Shown here: positions 25,129-40,100 of the stretch, one piece after another
Position numbering within the stretch: the stretch's first letter is position 1
Layout: each line of letters opens with the position of its first letter
Source: Trissonchulus latispiculum
Lineage: Eukaryota > Nematoda > Enoplea > Enoplida > Ironidae
Length of the DNA: 64,000 nucleotides
NCBI GenBank assembly: GCA_030248195.1
Contig: JASAND010022965.1
Span: 49,772-113,771 of the forward strand
Direction: 5' to 3'
Position numbers and translations under genes: made by a program
The notes under the pieces: model-generated
Seen by the model: only the letters and a program-made list of their open reading frames with translations
The model's database searches: none
What the model was told of the DNA's origin: nothing

Positions 25129-28100
25129 CTGACTAAAAAAAGAAATCAGCTCCAGCTCGGAACGTTCGACCTGAGCGACGACCACAAAAATAGTCACTTT
25201 TCGCAATGAGCCGACTTTGCTTTGCAATTCTTAAATTCTTTAGAGGGTACTAGTAGACCCTATAGTCCTTTAGTTTGGCCCATCGGTTGGCTGCAGTTCA
25301 CGTGAAAGCGGCGAACATTATGCACAATACAACCATCAAATAGGAGAAACCGGAAAAAATAAAAAACATCGCTTTTCATAACCGGTTTGGGACGGAACTT
25401 TTTAACGGTAAGTGATACGAGGCTGAAACTTCCCAGACATACTAAACTCGATGTGCTCTACAATTTGCGCATAAAATCTGGGCAGGATTTTGCGCAGCTT
25501 CTGCGCAGCTTATTTGACACTGTCTCCAGCCACTTTTCTCACATATCACAGGGGTCGCTGCCGCGACACCTATGCTACACAAGCAGAAAAAATGCTCCTT
25601 TCAGTCGCATGTAAAATGCAATATAAGCTGTGATGGTCAACATTTAAATAAGTCAAGGACAAGATTTAAAACGTTTAATATGAGCCAGCATCTAAATTGG
25701 TAAAGGACAAGATGTATATAACTGGCTAATAGCAGCCGCTACTTTTCTCTTGGATACTTACTTACTTGGCTACTTACTTGCTTCAATACTGAAGCCTTGC
25801 TTGCTTTTTCCGCAGACAAAACATGACTGGTAGCACATCATTTGTAAATGGAAACTGTAGCAAACGAACTTTATATATACTTACAGCTAAAATCCAAAGT
25901 TGTGAAAAAATTAAAAATTATGCACGCGGAAAAAGTATTTGAAAGTTCTCACTGCTTCCAGAATAAAAGGTTACTGGTAATTGCGCCCATAGTCTGTTGA
26001 AACTTTGTTTGAACAAAATGTTTCCCATTTGCTTAGTATAGATAATGTCGAAAAGGCAATAAAAGTGTTAAAATGAAGTTTATATGCTGAAATATTCATT
26101 AAGACAGACTACAAATGTTATAGAAACAAATTTTGAGACACTCTGACATGATTAGGACAGCGGAAAAAAGTCGGAAAAAAACAGAAAAAAACCGGAAAAA
26201 AAGTACTTTTTTCCGCTCGACTTTTTTCCGGAAAAAACCAACACTATTAAACACACTTTTGTGTGTTCTTAAACACACTCTTAAACATTCTCAAAAAACA
26301 CACTGAAAGGCACGGGTCCGAATTTGAAAACACACTGACCGTAAACCAGTGTATTTTATCCATTTCTACGAATAAATTTATATTTCAAGAATATTTTTAG
26401 GAATCTCGGTCGATCTTATATTTCCTCCCTGATTCAACCAATAGCACCATATATATAGTAAAGGTTCGAAAAAATACAATTTGGCAACTTTTTGGATAAC
26501 TTTTTATAGGATTGCCTTGCCGCAGAGGTCTCGGATATGGTCCAGCATGTGTGGGGTGGGCTGAAAACCGTCATAGATGGTCAATTCTGTTAACATGAGT
26601 TCTGGAATCCCAATGCCTAGCGGAAGGGGTCGTCAACGTTGTTATTTATTCTCAAGCCATGGGCACAATTTATTGTAAACCATCATTTAGCTCATTCAAA
26701 GTCGAAAAATTCAAAGTTCAGTGCTGAAAGATTGTCTGCTGAGCAACCTGGCAGCCCGATCTGAGCATGTGAACGTTGCAAAAGTCGTTATACTTTACCA
26801 TATGTATTATTTATTAAGTTTACTCTAGATTCGTAATTTTCCTGAGCTTTTTCAACCAGTTTCAATGCTCTAACTACCCGGAATATCGTCGACTCATGTT
26901 ACCCTGACTGTCGCAAGCAAATTACAGCGGCTTGAGGTCCTGAAAATGCAATAAGGACAGGCTACTCGCTTCTAAAATTGAATCAATATTAATGGAATCA
27001 CTGCTATAGCTGTGAATACTAGCATAAAACGGCGCTAAAAGTCATTCCAGTACAGTTCTGCTCAGTTGAGGACAAATTCTCAAGCCAATCATACGACACT
27101 GTAGTAAGGTAAAGGTTGACCCATTGGAACCAACCCAGGTGACAGTGCATGCTATAGCCATAAATACCGCTATAAACGCAGAAACTCGACACCTGGTCGA
27201 TTTCTATCAGCTACAATAACAATTTTTAGGTGTATTTTTATTTCGGACCCAAGTGACCAGCGGGTCCGAAAAAATACACCCGCTGCTGCGCAACAAGGGG
27301 CGCCCGAACCTATTGCCAAAAAACTAGAAGCAATGTATATTATGTTAAAACAATAGGTGCTACTATAGCTTTAGTGTAGCGAACAAGAGCCAAAAAGTTG
27401 CCACTGATCCAAAAGTTGAAAACCAACTTTTTCATAGTACCATTTTTGAGTCCTCAGCCTGCGTGAGTGCGTGGACTTGGGGAAACGGTCATACCATGGT
27501 TGGATATAAATAAGCTTGCGCTTTTATGGGGCACAGCTTGGCTGGGCTCCGTAGCTTCTAGCCCGACTTAGGGTGGGTGTATTTTTTTCGGACAAGGCAG
27601 GTATATTTTTTCAAACCTTTACTATATCCTTATTATCTCTTCTCGTTGCTTGTCGTGGTTCAACACAACCAAATGATGATAATTACGTATATATATATAT
27701 ATACGTATATTCTTAGTGTCAGTCTAACTCTATATATATACGTATACGAATATGCACTAGCGTAGCCAGAAAAAAATTCGGAGGGGACAAGCCAAAATTT
27801 TTCAGAAATTAGTGCTGAATCGGAACCTGTGGAGGTCGGTTTCAAGTGCAAGCTGCTATTTTTGTGGTATTTTCGTGGAAAATTAGCGCCGCAGGCGAAT
27901 TTTTTTGGAAATATCTATCAGAATTCTCATTTGGTGTTAAAATTTTCTCTTTCGCCTCCGATTTCGGCGGGGGGATGCCCCCTCGCCCCTCCCCTGGCAA
28001 CGCGCCTGCGTATATGCAAAGAACTATATTCAATGAAGAACGAGTATTCAACTGTTGAAATTTGTAATATTGATTGATATTAAAGGTTCTGTCCGCGACA

Positions 28101-31100
28101 AACGCTAAGGCGAAGCGTGAAATCCCGCGAATATGGGTTGTTCGGCGAAGCTGTGCCCATATTAATTCACCCACAACCTAGTCCTCTCCTCTTTTTGAAG
28201 CTAACCCCATATTAAGTATTTTAAAGAATAGTTTTCTCTTGATTTTGCAACCTCACCATCACCCGTATTATATACTTTCCATGCCCCAGAAGAGCATTAT
28301 TTCTTGTTCTGTATTTTCTGGCTAGATTTAAAAATATCAGTTTAGTGGACACGTGCCACAGGCGTAAATAAAATGCGCGTCAATATGAGCCCGACAGAAA
28401 CGTAGCGGCACAAGTTAGCCGTTTACATCTTGTCCTTTATAGTAAAGGTTCAAAAAATACGATTTGGCATCTTTTTGGATAACTTTTATATATAGCATTC
28501 CCTAGAGATCTCGGATATGGCAAAGCATGTGTGGGGTGGGGTCTAGTTTCTTCCCATGCCCAAAGTTCCCCCGGCAAGGGCTGCCCTTAATTTTGAAAAA
28601 TGACTATTTTCTTCGGACCCAAATTGAAAAAGTACACGGGGTCGAAAAAACGAAAGGGCAAAAATTCGCCTTTTCATTATCTAGCGCCAAAACGACTGTA
28701 CAAGTCATATATACCGATGCCGCTCATGCATTTTCCGTTGACAATCTTTCCGTAAAAAATTAGCCTTTCCATGGAACGGCTCCGGCTCCGGCCGGAGTTG
28801 ACACCTCCGGCTCCGGCTGGCCGGAGCCTCAGGCAAGGTGGCGGCCGGAGCCAGAGTTTTTCAAAGAGATCTGCAAGTTTAGGGAGGAACTTTAAATTGT
28901 ATCAGGCAAATCTCGAGAATATTGTTTCTTAAGTTTTTTGCGTAAATATCGATTCTGAATTCTGATTGAGATGCCAAGTTTTACTAACATTTCAGTATAT
29001 ATTTCTGCCAATTTCCATCAAAATGCAAGGTTTTAATTGCTGCGGAAACTTTCAAATTTTGCAACAGTTTGGAACAAATTAACAATTGGAATAGCAATTT
29101 AGTTCGAAACAATGACTTGAAGTGGAATTTAAAAAATTGAAATTAAAGCTTGGCGAGTGGTAATGTAATGCTTGATCAATTTACTACTGTAAATCCGATT
29201 CAATTTTTTCCCAATACATACGTATCTTTGACTCTCTCTCTCTCTCTCTGTTCGGGAATCTCGCTAGGCATAGATTGGTGTTGCCACCTTTGCTCCTCCC
29301 CATCAGTCATATCTAGTATGACCCTCGCTATGTCGCCTGGATGCCGTCCCGCAGTGGGAGGCTGGAGGGAGCCCGTCGTGTGGCCTTTCGGCTCAGGATT
29401 ATCTAACCTCCATTAAGTGCTCATGCGTATAGCAGTGTAGCACAGCGTCTTTCAACGTTCCAGGCCCCTAGTGCAGATGGGCGGGATCAGAAGCAAACCC
29501 GGGGGTGTGTCCATTTTTGAGTGCGTGACTCTGGTGCACCTAGCACCCCTTCGCAGGGGGTAGGCGGACACGTTGCAGGGTACTGGTTAATCCCAAGGGA
29601 GGGGGTACCTTTCCGCCGGGAACTCAGCGCCGGCCCTACTCTTATCCATAAGCGGATTAGGGTTCTTTAGCGTGCCTGTCCCCAGTAAGACAGTACATAC
29701 ACGGGCCCACCAATTTTACGCCTCATCGGACCGGCGGAGCTGTAGCCTAAGTTTCTTGCTCAAGGAAACAATGTAACGTCATTATGGCTAAGGTGGGGAT
29801 CGAACCTCGGACCTTTCGATCCGAAGTCCACCGCCTTAACCATTCAGCTACGCGGCCACTATCTTTGACTCTTCTTTCTGAACTACAACCTGAGAAATAA
29901 TTACGCTTAAAATTTAGAAGCATTTAAGTATTATAAGTTTAAATGTTTTTAATAAAAAATATATATACATAAAACTCTTACGTAGGTACATGCATAAGAA
30001 TGTAAACTTTAACTTCATACTCACTTCTGTTAAGCTGACGTATATACTTTCAGTTTTAGTTCTTTAAAGCTTAAAAGGGATTGAACTATGTACATAAATA
30101 TTAATTGTCAAATGTTATATACCAATGTTTGGCTTAATTGTTTCTTGTTGATTGGTATACATAGCTATGCACTGAATCTGTATGAGTCCAGGGGCGCAGC
30201 CAGGGGGCATGCGGGGCATGCGGCCGCATGCCCCGTCAGGATTTGGAGTGGAGGTAACAATAGTTAATTTTATCAAAGCAGAGAAAGAAGAAAACAATTT
30301 CGCGTTGTCTGCGCTAATTAAATTTGAACGTAACCATACGTAACTGCAAAAAAGAAATATTCAAAAACTTCTAAAGTATATGTTGTACGTGTTAACGTGG
30401 TGGTATCCTTTTGTGTAGTGCTGTTGTGGTGATTTTTTGAAACGCTGTAACTTTCGCAATTTTTGGAGTTGAAAAGAGCTTTATACATCGTTTTAAACTT
30501 ATAATTTGTACATTCACATGAGCTTATGAAACTAGCAAAATTAGGGAAAATTACAAATAATTTTCTTATATGCTGACATCTGATAGGCTGAATATAGACC
30601 AAAAAATATTTGAACATTGATTTCTGAAAACTGTGGACTCAGTCAAAATTTCTTTTTGTGCGATGATATGAAGGACATGTGAGCCGAGGGATATTTTCTT
30701 GGATTTGGCTCAAAACGTCACAATGCTCCTGAAAATCCAGCGAATGTGCTGTGACACGAAATTAAGCAACTTTGTATTCAGTTTTCTCACAACTGGAGAT
30801 GTTTTGCTCAAACCAAGAAAAATGCCCCTCCGCAGTATTTTTCACTCATACGGCTTTGATTTTTTATGTAAATGACTGAAACTTATAAAATAACCTATTT
30901 CCGTGCTCTTTAACATTCTGGGACCAGTCCCGTATTTTTAGACCAAAAGATAAGAAAGTTCTGGTTTTTGGCCTTACGCTCCTCCCAGCAGCTTGACCAA
31001 ACATGGGATTGGTTGTTATGGCTGGAAAGAGGACACGTAAATGAACATTTTTGCTTTTACAATCTTTGAGCTATCTCCAGTGGTTATAGTCAGTACAAAC

Positions 31101-34100
31101 AAAAAACTGTTTTTAGGGTCAAAAAATGGCCATTTTTGAAGAAATCAGTTTTTTCAAAATTATATACTGCCACATGTTAAGGACAAAGTTGCCTTATTTA
31201 TACTCAATCGATACAGCGTCTAAATGCACATAATATTATGAATGCCTATTAGCCGATTATTACTTTGAGCTACAGAAAGATTTGGCCGAAAAACCATTTT
31301 GCCGAAACTGCAATTATTTTGTTTCGAACATCGATTTCTCAAAAGACTACTCGACGGATTCCAGAGATTTTTGGCAGAATCGAAATACGTACTTCTGCGG
31401 AGGGACGTTTTTCTTGGTTTGAGCTAAAACAACTCCAGTTGCGAGAAAACTGAATAGAAAGTTGCGAAATTTCGTGTTGCCGCACATTTCCCGGATTTAC
31501 TAGAGTATTGAGGCTTGTTGAGTCAAATCCAACAAAGGTCCCTTCCCTTAGCCCTTATGTCCTCTGTATAATAGCAGAAGAAAAATTTTGGCCGATTCTT
31601 CAGTTTTGAGAAATCGATGATGTTTGGTTCAGAGATGTTTGGTCTATATTCATCCTGTTAGACGTCAGCACGTCTGAAAATTTCTGCTATTTTTTGCTTA
31701 TTTTGCCAGTTTCGTAAGCTCATGTGAATGTTCGGATAACGATGTATATATAAAGCTCTTTCCAACTCCCAAAATTGCGTTTTTTATGTAGTTCTACTAA
31801 ACACAACCAGCTCATACGAATGGAACAACGATCGAAAATTGTTCAGGCACACTTCAAGCAAAAAACAGTAGGGTGAGGTTTTCCCCGCATTGTTTTTTAA
31901 TCGCGGTTTGGTCGTACTTTATCTCACCAACTGTAATTGCTAGGGAGATATTTTTTGGTTTATTTTGAAGCTCGTCGGAATGCCTCATGATATGCAGTTA
32001 TCGCTTTTGATTTTCCATTTATCGCTTAGCAAAAGTTTCGTTCAAGAAACGGAAATTTATAAAAAATCACTTTAGAAAAATAAAGCACGCGCGAAACTGT
32101 TAAAAGTCATGGCTAATAATCGCAAACAATTTCAAGAATTGATCAGGCAACAACCGCAGGCACAAAAATTTTTAGTTGTGCTGTTGTAGTTGTTTTCTGA
32201 TTGGGGGCTCACTAAAAAATTAAATTCCGGGGGAGTCGGACGAAGGGAATTCAAACACCCAACCCCCCCCCTTGGATACGCCCACGTCCGCATGCCCCGT
32301 CACAAAGACCTGGCTGCGCCACTGTGTATGACTATATATATACTTTGAAGGCCTTCGAGGAAAAAGACCTTACGGAAATAAAGCAAAATTGTACTTGCAC
32401 TAAAAAATTTCAATGAACGAAATTATTAAGCATCATACAATAATATGAACGCATTAAAATATTCAAAATGTTTTGTTTCGGATGCCTGATGACCGAAAAT
32501 AACAACACAGCCAAAAACTGCAAAAATTAAGTCCAGAATTCCATAAACTGTTTTTAAAAATTTAGTATCATTAATTTTAGTCTACCTCCGGCTCCGGCCG
32601 GAGACAAAATCCCACCCCCGTCCGATCCCTAGTATATATCGAATGATCGATCTAACCGGTGTCCCTCGTAAAAATTCGCTTCAGTCTGCAAAAATTTGAA
32701 AAAGGCACTTCTTCAGGATTTCGTTAAGATACTTACTTTTCGAAAACCAGAATTAGTTTCATTGTATTTATTAAAAAGCGAAAATGCTGAGCTACATTTT
32801 GATATAAGTCCGAGGTCCGAGTAATGAATATGTACACAAACGGCACAAAACCTTCAAAAGGAATTACCACATTCAGCTTAAACAGCGATTTTGTGCATTA
32901 TTTTCTTAAAAATTGTACTGTTTCGCTAAAAATGTCGGTATATTTATACCTTGTTCTTGCCCCCACCCCCAAACTTAGCCTTCTCTAAGTGGGCGACGCT
33001 CCCCCGCTTTCAAAACCCTAACAAATTCCAGTAATACCGACTACTGCGCATACTGGTCGATTAAACTGACCTTAACTTGTCTGTGTTATTGTCCAACTGC
33101 GGTTGAAGGCCCACAAATATGAAGGGGTTGTACTGTTTTTTTTGATCAGACAATGATTTAACATAACTATCCAAAGATACTTCATTGTTCTGAAGAAATT
33201 CCACAACAATTCTGCAATTACAAAACGATGATGCAACCAATACTAAAATCGACACAATGCCTAGCATTTTTTCAGTGGGGGGGAGGGGTGGGGAGTGGGT
33301 GGGCCCCACATTTCGGAGCCCCCCACCCCACTTTTCGACAAGGGGGTCGCCCAAAAGTGTGGAAAAACTAGGTTTTTGAGGTCAAATTTTCAAACCTTTT
33401 CTCAGTTTTTAGCTAAGTTATGGACTTATAAGTTCACTTTAGGCTTAAAACCAGCGATTTTTTCGTTTATACCTTAAAAATGCTAATTTTCGCTAAAAAC
33501 TTAGGTTATATATGTAAACCTAGGGCTCGCCCCCCCCCACTTTTCGGAAGCCCCCCCTTCACTTTCAAAAACCTAAAAAATGACAGAATGCATTAGACAA
33601 CGTTTGCAACTAAAACCTACACTCCTGTCAAATGGAGTTTAGCTATTAATTTAAAGTTCTGCTTAAAATGCTTAAACCTCTCAGCTTAAACCTTAAACTT
33701 GGCCACCTTTGAAAAATTTTATTTTAACCACCTGACTCTCCAGTTCAGCTGATTAAGGAGAATCAGCCCAGCAAAAGGAATGCTACGCACAATAATACGG
33801 AAGGCGGAAAGGAACTCAGTGCCCCAGACCACCCATATAGACAGTTTCAAGAGGCTAAGTAAAGTTTACTTGAACTTGCTAGCTTATACTTCTACTGGGG
33901 AGGGGGGGGGGAGGGCGCCCCGATTAGGAAGGACCCCACTCGAGGTGCTCCCCATGAAAAGCCCCATGCCCCCATATAAATTTCAATCCACCCCATAAGT
34001 CTAAAAATTGCCAAATTTTACCATTTTACACTGAATTTTCGAAAAATGTTTCGGCTTCGTAAAGATTTTTTAGGACATATATATACAAGTAACAAAAATG

Positions 34101-37100
34101 CTCCGCACAAAAGGGGATAATATGTGTGTTGGGCCTATGTCTATCCTTTAAATTCCGGTTGACAAAGGCATAAATCCGACACCACAAAAGTTGCTCAGCT
34201 CACTTAGGGCTTTCATTTGATACCAAAATTGATTACTTTTGAAAAATTTTACTTTTCACCCAAAATCGCCTAAGTCCCCACCACAGCAATCTATAGCCAC
34301 GTTGGGTACGCAGTTCTATGACAAAAGTTGCTCAGCTCACTTAGGGCTTTCAGTTGATACCAAATTTTACCACTTTTGAAAAATATCATTTTTACCGAAA
34401 ATCGCCTAAGTCCCCACCCCACCCCACCACAGCACTCTACAGCCACTTTGAGCATGCAGTTCTATGACAAAAGTTGCTCAGCTCACTTTGGGCTTTCATT
34501 TGGTACCAAATTTGACCAATTTTGAGAAACTTTATTTTCGACCATTTGACCCTCCAACCGACTGACCCTTCAAACGGCAAAGTAGAACAGGCCCAGCAAA
34601 ACATTTACGTCGGACGGCAAAAGGAATACCGGGAACGAGCTGGGCACACCAGAAAACCCCTATAGACAAAGTTTTGAGAGGCCAGGTAGAGCCTACTATG
34701 GACCTCCAGGAAGCGGTTTCCGGCTTGACCCTCCAGACGGCAAAGTAGAACCAGCCCAGCAATATAGACACGTCGGACGGCAAAACGGATACCAGGAATG
34801 AGCTGGGCACACCGGAAAACCACTATAGACAAAGTTTTGAGAGGCCAGGTGGAGCCTACTATGGACCTCCAGGAAGCGGTTTCCGACTTGACCCTCCCGA
34901 CGGCAAAGTGGAACCAGCCCAGCAAGATGGGTGGGTCTGACGGTAAAACTGACTGCGGGAATCGATTCTCCGTGCCAGAAAACCATTGTATGGAAGATTT
35001 GAGCTTTCAAAGTTGAATAGATAGCGAGAAATTTCGATTTTTCATTTTTCGAATTTTCGCCATCTTTGACGGGCCACTGTGGTCGCTAGGAAAGTGATAG
35101 AGAAACGCAACCTGGACAGTTAGTTAGTTCAATATATGTAATTTCTGAATATAAAAAGAAATCAGCTCCAGCTCGTAACGTTCGACCTGAGCAACGACCA
35201 CAAAAATGGTCACTTTTCGCTATGAGCCGACTTTGCGGCGCCACTGCGGCGCTGTGGCGCAGCTGCGGCGCAAAAAAAGTTGTGATTCTTAAATTCTTTA
35301 GAGGGTACTACTAGACCCCATAGCCCTTTAGGTTGGCCCACCGCTGCAGATCACGTGAAAGCGGCGAACATTATGTACAATACAACCATCAAATAGGAGA
35401 AACCGGAAAAAAACATCGCCGCCATAACCGGTCCGGGGCGCAACCTTTTAACGGTAAGTGATACGAGGCTGAAACTTCACAGACATACTAAACTCGATGT
35501 GCTCTACAATTTGCGCATGAAATCTGCGCAGGACCCCACTGACCCTTCAAACGGCAAAGTAGAATCAGCCCAGCAAAATAAGTACGTCGGACGGCAAAAC
35601 GAATACCGGGAATGAGCTGGGCACACCAGAAAACCCCTATAGACAAAGTTTTGAGAGGCCAGGTCACAGACATACTAAACTCGATGTGCTCTACAATTTG
35701 CGCATGAAATCTGCGCAGGATCTGCGCAGGATTTTGCGCAGCTTCTGCGCAGCTTATTTTACACTGTCTCCAGCCACTTTTCACACAGGGGTCGCTGCCG
35801 CGACCCCTATGATCTGGGCTTATTCTAGTGTTGGGGGGGGTGGGCCCCCCCCATAAACACCCTTCCCCCCCAAAATCGCTCCCCCCCCCCAAATCTCCCC
35901 CCCCAAAAAAAGTGGGTGCCCCTTTTGGTACCCTGCAAAAAATCGCTGAGAAGGCCAAATTTTCAAAAATTTTCCGGCTTCGCCGGCGATTTTTTGTCGA
36001 TTTTTGCCTATGTAAGCACAATTTTTGCACTAAAAACGAACTTTTTTTTTTGGCGATTACTATAAAAATAGCCCTATTTTTAGCATGTTTTTAGAAAAAT
36101 TTTGAAAAATTTTCGCCCCCCCCCCCAAGAATGACTCGCCCCCCTGGCTTATCCCTAGTGGGAGTGGGGTGGGGGGGCCGCCCCCCATTCGGCGACCTCC
36201 CCCCCATTCGAGGAGCCCCCCATAACCCCAAAAATTGCCAAATTTTACCATTTTTACCCTAAATTTTCAAAAAATTTTCCGGCTTCACCGGATTTTTGAC
36301 TAAATTTTCGCTATTTTAGCTTAAAAAACACCTAAAATTAGTCTTTATTTAGCGATTTTTAGCAGTTAGTACACAAAAAAACCACAAAAATTCGAAAAAA
36401 AATTCTAAAATATGCCCCCCCATTTTGGGTGAGCCCCCCCCATCGATGGGGGACCCCCCATGAAGCCCCCCCCATAAAAAATTGCCAAGGGATAAGCCAG
36501 CCCCCCGAGACCCCCCCCAAGAAAAATTCCCTAGAATAAGCCCAGATGATAATATGGGTGTAAAGGCGTCTACGCAGCCCCTTGGACTACCTGATAAAAG
36601 TTACGTAGTACTAACAAGGCGTCATTTACTCGGGATTAAAAAATATACATGTGGTACGACCGCAACTCACACTGAACTCACCTGCCTCGACCTTTCAAGG
36701 GCCTTTCCGTTGATGGAACGCTCTTAGACGATGTCCAAACATCATGCGCATTGAGCAAAGCGCCGAAACGACCGCTGGTGGATAATCCAAGCCAAGTTCC
36801 ACCTTCTTTCCCTTTAGTAATGTCCAATCCTAAAACAATAAATATATACGTGTATATTAGGGATCGACCGGATCCAAAATTGTGCCGGATCCGGACCCGG
36901 ATCTGGTTTGGATCCGGCCGGATCCGGAACTAGACTTCAAAATACATGTAAATTTTCAAAAATTTTTCTTGGCTTTGTTACAGCATATGGGGTTTTTATG
37001 GCTGTGGTAATGTTTATAATGCTGGTCATGAAATTATTTAACAAATTTCAGTAATTTTACTTTATTCGAAAGCTGCAAATAACTTGAATTTAACAAATAT

Positions 37101-40100
37101 ACACAAGTAACAAAAATGCTCCGCACAAAAGGGGATAATATGTGTGTTGGGCCTATGTCTGTCGATTAAATTCCGGTTGACAAAGCAAGTATATAAATCC
37201 GACACAGCAAGTTTGGGTGGGTGGTTCTATTGCGAAAGTTGTTCAGTTCGATGCGGGCCTTCATTTGACTCGAAATTTGACCACTTTTGAAAATTTTAAT
37301 TTTTGACCCAAAATCACCTAAGTCCCCACCCTACCACAGCACTCTACAGCCACTTTGAGCATGCAGTTCTATTACAAAAGTTGCTCATCTCACTCAGGGC
37401 TTTCATTTGATACCAAATTTGGCCACTTTTGAAAAATTTTATTTTTGACCCAAAATCGCCTAAGTCCCCACCCCACCCCACCACTACAGCCTCTACAGCC
37501 ACTTTAGAAACGCACTTCTATGACAAAAGTTGCTCAGTTCGATGCGGGCTTTCATTTGGTACCAAATTTGACCACTTTTGAAAATTTTAATTTTTGACCC
37601 AAAATCGCCTAAGTCCCCACCCCACCCCACCACAGCACTCTACAGCCACTTTGAGCATGCAGTTCTATGACAAAAGTTGCTCAGTTCGATGCGGGCTTTC
37701 ATTTGGTACCAAATTTGACCACTTGACTAAAAATTTTATTTTTGACCACTTGACCCCCTACCCGATTTACCCTTCATACGGCAAAGTGGAGCCAGTCCAG
37801 CAAAATGGGTGGGTCGGACGGCAAAACGGACTCCGGAAATGAGCTGGGCGCACCAGAAAACCTCTATGGACAAAGTTTTGAGCGGCCGTGCACATTCCTA
37901 TATGGTGTTCTTGTAAGTCGGTACCGACTTGACCCTCCCGACAGCAAAGTGGAACCAGCCCAGCAAAATGGGTGGGTCGGACGGCAAAACAGACACCGGA
38001 AATGAGCTGGGCGCACCAGAAAACCCCTATGAACAAAGTTTTGAGAGGCTATGCACAGTCCTATATGGTGTTCTTGGAAGTCGGTACCGACTTGACCCTC
38101 CCGACGGCAAAGTGGAACCAGCCCAGCAATATGGGTGGGTCCGACGGCAAAACTGCTTACGGGAATCAATTCGCCGTGCCAGAAAACCTTTGTATGAAAG
38201 AATTGAGCTTTCTAAGTTGAATACACAGCGAGAAATTTCGATTTTTCATTTTTCGAATTTTCACCATTTTTGACCGGCCACTGTGGTCGCATGGGAAGTG
38301 ATAGAGAAACGAGACTTAGCTATTTAGTTAGTTCAATATATGTAGTTTCTGAATATAAAAAGAAATCGTCTCCAGCTCTTAACGTTCGAGCTGCGCAGCG
38401 ACCACAAAAATGGTCACTTTTCGCTCTGAGCCGACTTTGCGGCGCCGCTGCGGCGCTGTGGCGCACCTGCGGCGCAAAAAAGTAGCGATTCTTAAATGGC
38501 GCATGGGGTACTACCAGACCCTATACCCCTTTAGGTCCGGCCTCCGCTGCAGATTACGTGAAAGAGGCGGAAAGTCAGGACAATACGACCATTAAATAGG
38601 AGAAACCGGAAAAAAAACATCGCCGCCATAACCGGTCCGGGGCGCAACTTTTTAACGGAAAGTGATACGGGGCTGAAACTTCGCACACATACTAAACTCG
38701 ATGTGCTCTACAATTTGCGCATGAAATCTGCGCAGGATCTGCGCAGGATTTTGCGCAGCCTCTGCGCAGCTTATTTTACGGTGTCTCCAGGGACTTTTGA
38801 CACATATTATAGGGGTCGCTGCCGCGACCCCTATGATACGTACACTTTTACAAATTTACAAATATACATATTGGAATTAATTTTCGCAAAGTGCATATGT
38901 ATCAAAAGAATTTTTGAATGTGTCGTGTGCATGAATCGTACATGAAAACATGGAACATTTTATAACTAGCGAAGTAGCGAGAATGGGCTGCCGCTGCATT
39001 TTCCGTTTATAGATGGCTATATCTCCCAAAAGAGGCACCTTTGTGACCCAGTATAGTCTGATTCGTGTAGTCCGTATCGAGAGCTCTCAACAGAGTACCA
39101 TATTGACCATATTTAGAGTTGTTTAGATTTTTGGTTATTTTGGTCGATTTTGACCATTTTGACCCCTTTGAAGCTCCGTAACTCAATACTCGTACATTTT
39201 GGCGGCTTGGCCCTATTACAACTTTTTATGTACTCAACGAAAGCTTTCGAATGACACCGATATGAGCCCGATCCGAGAACTTTCAATTTTGAGCCATTTT
39301 GGCCGTTTTTGGTTATTTTTGACCATTTTTCGCCTCATAACTCAAAATGAGTGCATTTTCAGGCCTTGACCCAATTACAACTTTTTCATTACTCGTTGAG
39401 AGCTTTCGAATGATACCAAAATTAGCTCATTTGGACAACTTTTATTTTACTCATTTTTACTCACAGGGGGTGCTCCGGGAGCAACTTCATACATGAGCAA
39501 GGGGTGTACTGAGGGTGTACCAGGTACACCCTAATTTCTGGGGGGCCGCGCAGTGCGCAAGTAAAATCAGGGGGACCGCGCAGCGCAAGCAAAGCGAGCG
39601 CTGTTCATGATGTCAAAGTTGCGCAATATTTAACAGGAATTATGAATGATTCAGAAAAACCCAACAAAAATTCTGTCTTTAATGACACTGGCAAGTAGAT
39701 TACAATGGGCTAATTGAGTGCAAAAGGAGTGAGAAATTGAAGACAGGACTGCATATTTGCTATTAATGTTTTGAAAATGTCGTGATCATTGCTATTCTAC
39801 CTCCTTGCCTCGTATCGCTAGCCCCCCCCCCGTCGGGCAAAGGGGGACCGCGCAAAATAATTTCTGGTACACCCTGTGAATTGAGACCTTGCCCATGTAT
39901 GAGCAACTTTGCTCCCCGGGGCTCCCCGCGCTTCAGTCAACACTTCACCCCATCCCCAACCCCCCCTAAAAATTTCAGACCAATCGGGCCACCCTAGCAA
40001 AAGTTAGAGGGGGGTCAGGGGGTGGTAACGAGATGAATAGTAAATAATAATAATAATAATAATAATAAACGGACATACCCAGATGAAAGGGTTGCCTTTT

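Larger units (their letters stand above)
28770..32631. mobile_element. hAT-like element with CTCCGGCC arrays, heavily nested
   Basis: CTCCGGCTCCGGCCGGAG arrays lie at 28778-28855 and 32585-32604. The right end on the minus strand reads TAGGGATCGGACGGGGGTGG, a hAT-like start shared with the 36858 element. The left boundary and target duplication are unclear. It hosts SINE B and the 30189-32324 element. Confidence 0.55.

Noticed and set aside
19855..29859. Functional tRNA genes at 19855-19925 and 29795-29859
   Set aside because: Boxes A and B are present, but they head longer units with simple-repeat tails and target duplications, so they are SINE heads.
16877..36545. Rho-independent-like terminators (GC hairpin plus T-run)
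   Set aside because: The bacterial term does not apply to this eukaryotic DNA; the hairpins are internal parts of MITEs.
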